Positions 58,220-64,000 of a stretch of 64,000 bases of DNA are shown here, piece by piece (the stretch's first letter is position 1; every line of letters begins with the position of its first letter). The stretch spans positions 4,697 to 68,696 of the forward strand of contig CBDCOD010000016.1 of assembly GCA_965219665.1 (NCBI GenBank), read 5' to 3'. Position numbers and translations under genes: made by a program. The DNA comes from CBDCOD01 sp965219665. GTDB taxonomy: Bacteria; Pseudomonadota; Gammaproteobacteria; CAKMZV01. The notes beneath the pieces are model-generated. The model had not been told where the DNA came from. It was given only the letters and a program-made list of their open reading frames with translations, and ran no database searches.

Positions 58220-58906
58220 TTACACTGCTGCTAACTTTCCCTGCTCCAAATGGATACGGTGGCAGTTTGCTAATGCACAGTAGCGTTCCACCATAGCCAC
58301 TTCATGCGTCGCTACTAACATACAAACGCGCCTTAACTTGCTAATATCAACCAAAAGCTGTAGCATTTCATCAGACAGCATAGGATCCAGATTACCCGTA
58401 GGCTCATCTGCAAGCAAAATAGTAGGCGATCGCACTAGCGCACGTGCTAGTCCAACCCGCTGTCTTTGACCAACAGATAGTGCAGATGGAACATGATCCG
58501 CAAATTTTGACATCTTTACTGCGGATAAAACTTGCTCTACTCTATGCTGCCACTCCTCAGTGGGCACATTATCCACCTCTAGAGCTAAAGCAATATTTTG
58601 TGAAACGCTACGATCAGTCAGCAACATTGGATCCTGAAAAACGATTCCCAAATGCCTTCTATAAGAAGCTATACCATACTGATTCAAAGCAGACAAGTCA
58701 TTGCCGCCCACTTTAATCGTGCCATAACTTGCAGGTTCCATTGCTGCCATCAATCTAAACAAAGTACTTTTCCCAGCACCAGAAGAGCCAGTAACAAAGG
58801 TAAAACTATCCTCCTCAAATGAGTGCGTTACTTGCTTGAGTGCGTCAAAATAGGAGCCATGCACCATATAACGCTTACCGACTTTTTCCAATTCAATCAA
58901 TGCCAT
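58220..58906 (-). CDS. ftsE: Cell division ATP-binding protein FtsE
   Basis: ABC ATPase partner of FtsX. Walker A GSSGAGKSTLF, signature ALSVGQRQRVGLARAL (LSVGQ instead of the more common LSGGQ) and ILLADEPTGNLDP. 228 aa. Between ftsY and ftsX, in the standard order. Confidence 0.95.
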   Translation of the reverse strand: MALIELEKVGKRYMVHGSYFDALKQVTHSFEEDSFTFVTGSSGAGKSTLFRLMAAMEPASYGTIKVGGNDLSALNQYGIASYRRHLGIVFQDPMLLTDRSVSQNIALALEVDNVPTEEWQHRVEQVLSAVKMSKFADHVPSALSVGQRQRVGLARALVRSPTILLADEPTGNLDPMLSDEMLQLLVDISKLRRVCMLVATHEVAMVERYCALANCHRIHLEQGKLAAV

Positions 58907-58916
58907 AGCAACAATC

Positions 58917-59801
58917 TCATCTACTCTCTAATAAAGCAGTTACAAACTGATCCGCATCAAATGGCAATAAATCATCTGCAGCTTCGCCTACTCCAATATA
59001 CATAATTGGCAAACCCAATCGGTGAGCCAAAGATAGTACAACCCCGCCCTTAGCACTGCCATCTAATTTGGTCACAATCACACCAGTCACTGGAACAGAA
59101 GCAGCAAATGCCTCCGCCTGCTTGAAACCATTCTGTCCACTGCCAGCATCAATAACCAGCCAGCAATGTTGTGGCCAAACATCCCCTTGCTTTTTCACTG
59201 ATCGGTATATTTTATTCAACTCATCCATTAAATGTTTCTGATTAAACTGTCGTCCTGCTGTATCAATAATTAGACGCTGGTAGCCGCGTGCTCTAGCGCT
59301 CTCTAAACTGGCATAAGCAACTGCTGCAGGATCCTGACATTTCTCATCAATCCATACGGAAACATCTGCTCTATCTGTCCACTCTTTAAGCTGCTGGTGC
59401 GCTGCTGCACGAAAAGTATCAGCACTAGCGACTAAAACCTTCTCATAAGCACCCCACATTGTGCTCAATTTCCCAATAGTTGTTGTTTTCCCAGCCCCAT
59501 TAACACCATACACCAGAACGACTACTAAAGCATCTGTATCAGTTACATTGTTAATGTCGCGGGTCTGATTTGCTTCATAAAATATAGCACGCAACACCTT
59601 CCTAAGCGCATCTTGTATATCGATACCCTTTTCTTTTTTTAATGCCTCAATAATATAATCGGTTGTTTCCAACCCTACATCTGCGCTAAGCAACTGATCT
59701 TCTATTGCTGTCAAAACAGCAGCATCAAACCCTCCCTTAAAGGTTTCCAAACTCAATTTATTGCGCGTTTTTTGTAACCCACTGACTAATTGCTGAAGCA
59801 T
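58917..59801 (-). CDS. ftsY: Signal recognition particle receptor FtsY
   Basis: GTPase that docks SRP-ribosome complexes at the membrane. NG domain only: VYGVNGAGKTTTIGKLS, DTFRAAAHQQL, IIDTAGRQFN and VTKLDGSAKGG. 294 aa with no acidic A domain before it, as in short FtsY forms. Confidence 0.95.
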   Translation of the reverse strand: MLQQLVSGLQKTRNKLSLETFKGGFDAAVLTAIEDQLLSADVGLETTDYIIEALKKEKGIDIQDALRKVLRAIFYEANQTRDINNVTDTDALVVVLVYGVNGAGKTTTIGKLSTMWGAYEKVLVASADTFRAAAHQQLKEWTDRADVSVWIDEKCQDPAAVAYASLESARARGYQRLIIDTAGRQFNQKHLMDELNKIYRSVKKQGDVWPQHCWLVIDAGSGQNGFKQAEAFAASVPVTGVIVTKLDGSAKGGVVLSLAHRLGLPIMYIGVGEAADDLLPFDADQFVTALLESR

Positions 59802-59969
59802 AATGAAATTATTTTTTTAAGGCAAGCAGATATAAAGTTACGTAATACAAACTTTACAAAGTATTACAATTGTACTTAAAATCTAAAAAACCTTTACATG
59901 AATACGCCATAATTACGCAGTATCAATTAAACTTATAACGACATACTACTATACTGGAGATAATATACC

Positions 59970-61343
59970 GTGCTGCCACACTCTCGCCTACAATCAACCT
60001 TACATACTATTGGGCTAACACTCGCCCTGCTTGCCCTACTGCCTGCTCACGCCACAGTACATGAAAAAACGTTATCCAATGGGCTAAAGATACTCGTTAA
60101 ACCTGATTTTCGCGCACCTGTAGTCAACAGTCAACTTTGGTATAAAGTTGGAGCATCTGATGAACATAACGGTATTACAGGGCTGGCACACATGTTAGAG
60201 CACATGATGTTTCGCGGTACAAGGCGACATGCAGACGGTGTATTTTCCAAAAAAATAGCACGCATTGGTGGTAATCAAAATGCTTTCACAGGACGTGACT
60301 ACACCACCTATTTCCAAACAGTCCATTCCGACCATTTATCACTAATCCTATCCTTAGAAGCCGACCGCATGTGTAATTTACATCTCCAGCAGACAGCATT
60401 CGACAAGGAGAGACAAGTGGTTATAGAAGAGCGAAAACTCCGTGTTGACGATAAGCCAATAAACATTTTCAATGAACAATTTTATAGCTTAGCACACACC
60501 ACATCACCCTACCAAAACCCTATCATCGGCTGGATAGACGATATTGAGCACTACACACTCAAAGACCTTCAGCAATTTTATGATAAATACTACGCTCCAA
60601 ATAACGCAACATTAGTCCTTGTTGGTGCGGTGCAACCTGATCAAGCGTTTGCCTTGGCAGAGCAACACTTTGAGCAATGTAAAGCGCGCTCAATAGAACA
60701 ATCTAAACCCCGCAGTGAAATCGAGCAACGTAGCATCCGTAGACTGGAAATGTTTACTGACAATAAAACCAACTACCTCATGCTCGGCTTTCGGCTACCA
60801 AGCCCCGTTACTTTAAAAAATAAAGCAAACCATTCTGAAAGTGTCAAGGATGGCTTTATTTTGCAATTTATTGCTGAAATTCTATCAGGCAGTGATAGCG
60901 CACGATTCTCCAAAGATATTGTGCGCGATAAGCGTCTTGCATCTTCTTCAGGAGCTTACTACAACCTAACGGCACGCTATGACACCTTATTGGTTCTTGA
61001 TGCAATGCTCATTGAGCCGGAGGCAGGAATACTACCCTTTGAAGAAGTAGAGAAGCGACTGCTTGAGCATATCATATCCATACAAAAAAACGGTGTAAAG
61101 CTTGATGAATTGCAACGTGTTAAAAATAGAGTAGAGGCAGAATACGTTTACAAGCAAGATTCTATTTTTTACCAAGGCTATGAATTGGGTGTTTTTGAAA
61201 CTATTGGCTTGAACTGGAGCGTAGCAGAACAATACATACAAACCATTCGCGCAATAACCTCACAAGATATTCAACGGGTTGCTACGCAATACATCGATAC
61301 CAATCTCTATACCGTAGCACGCCTAAAACATCAAAAAAACTAA
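59970..61343 (+). CDS. M16 zinc peptidase, catalytic member
   Basis: A periplasmic or secreted pitrilysin/insulinase-type peptidase. The signal peptide is TIGLTLALLALLPAHA. The inverted zinc motif HMLEH (His74, Glu77, His78) is in GLAHMLEHMMFRGT, and the third ligand Glu lies in the ERQVVIEERK segment. The C-terminal M16 half follows. 457 aa from GTG at 59970, with GGAGA upstream. The next gene, 1 bp later, is its non-catalytic partner. Confidence 0.92.
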   Translation: MLPHSRLQSTLHTIGLTLALLALLPAHATVHEKTLSNGLKILVKPDFRAPVVNSQLWYKVGASDEHNGITGLAHMLEHMMFRGTRRHADGVFSKKIARIGGNQNAFTGRDYTTYFQTVHSDHLSLILSLEADRMCNLHLQQTAFDKERQVVIEERKLRVDDKPINIFNEQFYSLAHTTSPYQNPIIGWIDDIEHYTLKDLQQFYDKYYAPNNATLVLVGAVQPDQAFALAEQHFEQCKARSIEQSKPRSEIEQRSIRRLEMFTDNKTNYLMLGFRLPSPVTLKNKANHSESVKDGFILQFIAEILSGSDSARFSKDIVRDKRLASSSGAYYNLTARYDTLLVLDAMLIEPEAGILPFEEVEKRLLEHIISIQKNGVKLDELQRVKNRVEAEYVYKQDSIFYQGYELGVFETIGLNWSVAEQYIQTIRAITSQDIQRVATQYIDTNLYTVARLKHQKN

Positions 61344-61344
61344 C

Positions 61345-62655
61345 ATGAAAATATCACATACTCTATCCCAATCCCTTTCCCTCTTACTACTATGCATCAC
61401 ATTGACAGCACAAGCACAAGGATTACCTGAACCACAAAAGTGGCAAGAAGGCAACACCCGTGTATTCTTCATCCCCACTGACAATATTCCCATAGTAGAC
61501 ATTCGCTTGGCTTTTGATGCAGGTTCTGCCCGTGATGGCAAACAACACGGTCTATCCAGCATCACTGCTGAACTCCTCAAACACGGAACCGGCGCATTAC
61601 AGGAAGAGGCTTTTAAGGACCAATTAGATTTTTTGGGCAGCCAGCTCAACATACTCAGTTCAAAAGACATGGCAACTATCAGCCTACGCTCACTCGCAAA
61701 AAAAGACATTTTGGACCAATCCATTGGACAGCTATCCGACCTATTAAAATCACCTTATTTCCCGCAAGCCGGCTTTGAGCGCATCCTCAAAGCGCGCATT
61801 ACTGAACTGGACGCTGCTGAATCCTACCCTAGCCATCAAATAAATAAGGCGCTATGGCAAGTACTGTACCCCAGCCATCCTTACGAACATAACCCAAAGG
61901 GAACACAGCAAAGTCTTAATGCACTTCAGTTGAGCGACATTAAACGTTTTTATCAACAACACTACACAGCTGACAATGCTGTTCTTGCCATTATTGGTGA
62001 CTTGAATAAACAACAGGCTCAACAGATTGCCAAACGGATTATAAGTAGTTTGCCACAAGGCAAACGCATGCCTGCAATAGCTCAGCCAACGACTCTAAAA
62101 CTCATGCAACACCACATACCCTTTCAGTCACAACAAACGCACATTCGCCTTGCAGGGCATGGTGTATCACGCAAAACGCCTATACAAGAATATGTTGCAC
62201 TCTATATGGCAAACTACATACTAGGCGGTAATGGTTTAGTGTCTGAATTGGCGCTGTCTGTTCGCGAACAAGCTGGCTTGGCATACAGCATCTATAGTTA
62301 TTTTAGACCTATGGCCAGTACAGGCCCTTTTGTTATTGGGCTGCAAACACAACAACCAGAACAAGCAATAAAAAGAATTAACCTTGTACTACAAAAATTC
62401 ATGCAAGCATTAGATGATAAAGCTATTACAGAAACTCGCACAAGCATAGTTGGTGGCTTTATACTAAGTGTTGACAGCAACCACGAAATGCTGAACTATA
62501 TAACTATGATGGCTTTCTATGACCTACCGACCACCTACCTGAATGACTTCACACACACCGTCAAAACACTGCCCCCTGAATACATTCGCAAACAGTTCAA
62601 ATCCTTCCTAAACAGGCCGCGTGCACTTATATCTGTTGGACCTAAACCTTCATGA
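61345..62655 (+). CDS. M16 family peptidase-like, non-catalytic partner
   Basis: A paired M16 protein with a signal peptide (LSLLLLCITLTAQAQG). At the place of HxxEH it reads HGLSSITAELL, so the zinc site is missing. The second half is normal (GDLNKQQAQQIA, GGNGLVSELALSVREQAGLAYSIYSY). 436 aa. Such partners form heterodimers with the active subunit, as with mitochondrial processing peptidase. It overlaps rsmD by 4 bp. Confidence 0.9.
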   Translation: MKISHTLSQSLSLLLLCITLTAQAQGLPEPQKWQEGNTRVFFIPTDNIPIVDIRLAFDAGSARDGKQHGLSSITAELLKHGTGALQEEAFKDQLDFLGSQLNILSSKDMATISLRSLAKKDILDQSIGQLSDLLKSPYFPQAGFERILKARITELDAAESYPSHQINKALWQVLYPSHPYEHNPKGTQQSLNALQLSDIKRFYQQHYTADNAVLAIIGDLNKQQAQQIAKRIISSLPQGKRMPAIAQPTTLKLMQHHIPFQSQQTHIRLAGHGVSRKTPIQEYVALYMANYILGGNGLVSELALSVREQAGLAYSIYSYFRPMASTGPFVIGLQTQQPEQAIKRINLVLQKFMQALDDKAITETRTSIVGGFILSVDSNHEMLNYITMMAFYDLPTTYLNDFTHTVKTLPPEYIRKQFKSFLNRPRALISVGPKPS

Positions 62656-63209
62656 GTGCAGCCCCAAATGCAGTACGTCTCATTGGAGGCACCCTAAAAG
62701 GGAGCACTGTACATTTTGCCCCCATAAAAGGACTTCAACCAACACCTAATAGGGTGCGTGAAACACTATTTAACTGGCTTCAACCCTACATACAGGGTGC
62801 ACATTGTTTGGATATGTTCGCAGGTTCTGGAGCGCTTAGTTTTGAAGCATTATCACGTGGTGCTGCTCATGCGACATTGATAGAGCGCAATACACAGCAA
62901 TGCATGCTATTGCAAGAAGCCAGCCAAAAATTTCAGCTGACAACACAGGTTAATAATATACAAGCAGAACATTTCTTAGCGCAACAGCAGCACAAATCCT
63001 TTGATATCGTTTTCATTGACCCCCCTTTTTCCGAAAACCTATGGGAACAAACTGTAACTGCACTACAAAAAAATGGGTGTGCTCGTAAAGCACTTATCTA
63101 CATAGAACATCCCGTCAATAATCATTTAGACTTTTCGTCTTATGGCGTAATACTCAAAAATAAAAAAAATTCCAAAATTTATATGACTTTATTATCATTT
63201 TTGCATTAA
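62652..63209 (+). CDS. rsmD: 16S rRNA (guanine966-N2)-methyltransferase
   Basis: Methylates G966 of 16S rRNA. RVRETLFNWL, DMFAGSGALSFEAL (SAM site) and IDPPFSE (the DPPF catalytic motif). 185 aa. ATG overlaps the stop of the M16 partner (ATGA). Confidence 0.93.
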   Translation: MSAAPNAVRLIGGTLKGSTVHFAPIKGLQPTPNRVRETLFNWLQPYIQGAHCLDMFAGSGALSFEALSRGAAHATLIERNTQQCMLLQEASQKFQLTTQVNNIQAEHFLAQQQHKSFDIVFIDPPFSENLWEQTVTALQKNGCARKALIYIEHPVNNHLDFSSYGVILKNKKNSKIYMTLLSFLH

Positions 63210-63258
63210 TCATAGAAAAAAACAACAACAGACATACTAAAAAACTATAATACGCACT

Positions 63259-64000
63259 ATGAAATTACATTTTTCCACCATAAGCGGCAAACTAAAAAAT
63301 AAACAATGCCACTGCCTTTTCTTAGGCATATATGAAGGGCTTAAGCCTGATGAAAGCGCACAATCATTAATCGATGAGCACAAACATCTATCAACATTTA
63401 TACGTAAAACTCCCGCCTTTACAGGAGCTGTAGGTGATTATGCCGTTCTCAACAGCCCCGAAGGCATACAGGCACAACGCGTCATCTTTGTCGGATTAGG
63501 GAAAAAGCGAACTACCACGCCCTCATCATTTGCAAAGATACAGGCATGTATCGCCAAAACTATTAAAGACTACCAATGTAAAGTGGCAGTTATAGCAACC
63601 TTACCAGGCAGTGCATCATACGACATACCTTGGAGTGTTCGGCAAAGCAGCCGCGCTCTACAAAGTCATGCTTACTGCTTTGCCAACCCCTTAAAAGAAA
63701 GTAATAACATCACAGAAGAAATCTCTACCCACATTATATTTTGGTTTCCACAAAAAAATAAAAAGCGCGATCAAATACTATCTGTCCATCTTAATACTGG
63801 TCAAGCTATTGGCTACGGTATCAATGTTATGAAACAATTAGCAGACACCCCTGCTAACCTGTGTACACCAACCGATTTGGCACATACTGCACAAGCCTTA
63901 GCCCAGCAACACAAAACATTGACAACTATCGTTCATGACTTCAAAGCATTAAAATCCATGAATATGGAGGCACTACTCTCAGTTGCACAAGGCAGTAGTC
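63259..64000 (+). CDS. pepA: Leucyl aminopeptidase (PepA), 3' end outside window
   Basis: Frame open from ATG at 63259 to the window edge (about 247 codons). The N-terminal domain has RVIFVGLGKK, and the family mark ADTPANLCTPTDLA plus MEALLSVAQGSS (start of the catalytic domain) is seen. TATAAT at 63246-63251 ends seven bases before the ATG, with no Shine-Dalgarno, which suggests a leaderless message. The metal-binding part lies beyond the window. Confidence 0.88.
   Translation, partial: MKLHFSTISGKLKNKQCHCLFLGIYEGLKPDESAQSLIDEHKHLSTFIRKTPAFTGAVGDYAVLNSPEGIQAQRVIFVGLGKKRTTTPSSFAKIQACIAKTIKDYQCKVAVIATLPGSASYDIPWSVRQSSRALQSHAYCFANPLKESNNITEEISTHIIFWFPQKNKKRDQILSVHLNTGQAIGYGINVMKQLADTPANLCTPTDLAHTAQALAQQHKTLTTIVHDFKALKSMNMEALLSVAQGSS

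Overview
The window reads as a chromosomal piece of a low-GC gammaproteobacterium. The class call rests on zipA next to ligA, a classical kinase-fold argA, nlpD/yqaA neighbours, ftsY-ftsE-ftsX, a yfhL ferredoxin, and a cytochrome oxidase operon with ctaG and a tiny assembly protein. I cannot name a genus.

1-4.7 kb is a decaying defence island. It holds the 3' part of a type I restriction hsdR, an HNH endonuclease gene with one in-frame TGA, a DUF262 (GmrSD-type) gene cut after about 60 codons, an IS3-type orfA stub, and about 1 kb of sequence with no intact gene. 4.7-15.5 kb holds two huge paralogous surface-protein genes made of NHL blades and cadherin-like modules. Both end in a Gly-rich, Cys-containing sorting tag (GlyGly/JDVT-CTERM-like). 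One is intact (2246 aa). The other is broken by about five frameshifts and sits behind a 10 x 10-bp tandem repeat. A third, orphan copy of the tag lies at 15.4 kb beside a DUF4373-like fragment.

15.7-27 kb carries phoH, the cytochrome c oxidase operon (coxB-coxA-small protein-ctaG-coxC), clpX-lon, a BamE-type lipoprotein and a CaCA antiporter. 27-32 kb carries pxpA/pxpB without pxpC, an unusual Cys-paired LysM lipoprotein of the NlpD/EnvC type, yqaA and a SlyD-like isomerase. 32-41.5 kb carries dnaQ, zipA-ligA-hemY-mraY-murD, a DHH phosphoesterase, an HU protein and glnB.

41.6-51 kb carries a SirB2-like protein, a small lipoprotein, then yceD-rpmF-plsX-fabH-fabD-fabG. Where acpP would be expected, the same strand continues into a Sel1/SPOR periplasmic protein and a membrane protein that looks like the end of FliF joined to the C-terminal domain of FliG. 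No flagellar genes are visible around it. I consider this pair the best candidate for an undescribed system, perhaps an envelope- or septum-linked ring or scaffold (inference).

51-64 kb carries rnt-argA, a HAD phosphatase, hemH-mog, a LysR DNA-binding stub, yfhL, an Rmf-like/DUF2914 membrane protein, ftsX-ftsE-ftsY (no rpoH beside them), a two-gene M16 peptidase pair, rsmD and the start of pepA. Several usual partners are missing from their common positions (acpP, clpP, rpoH, pxpC, ybeY), which suggests a rearranged chromosome. No rRNA, tRNA or CRISPR array was recognised.
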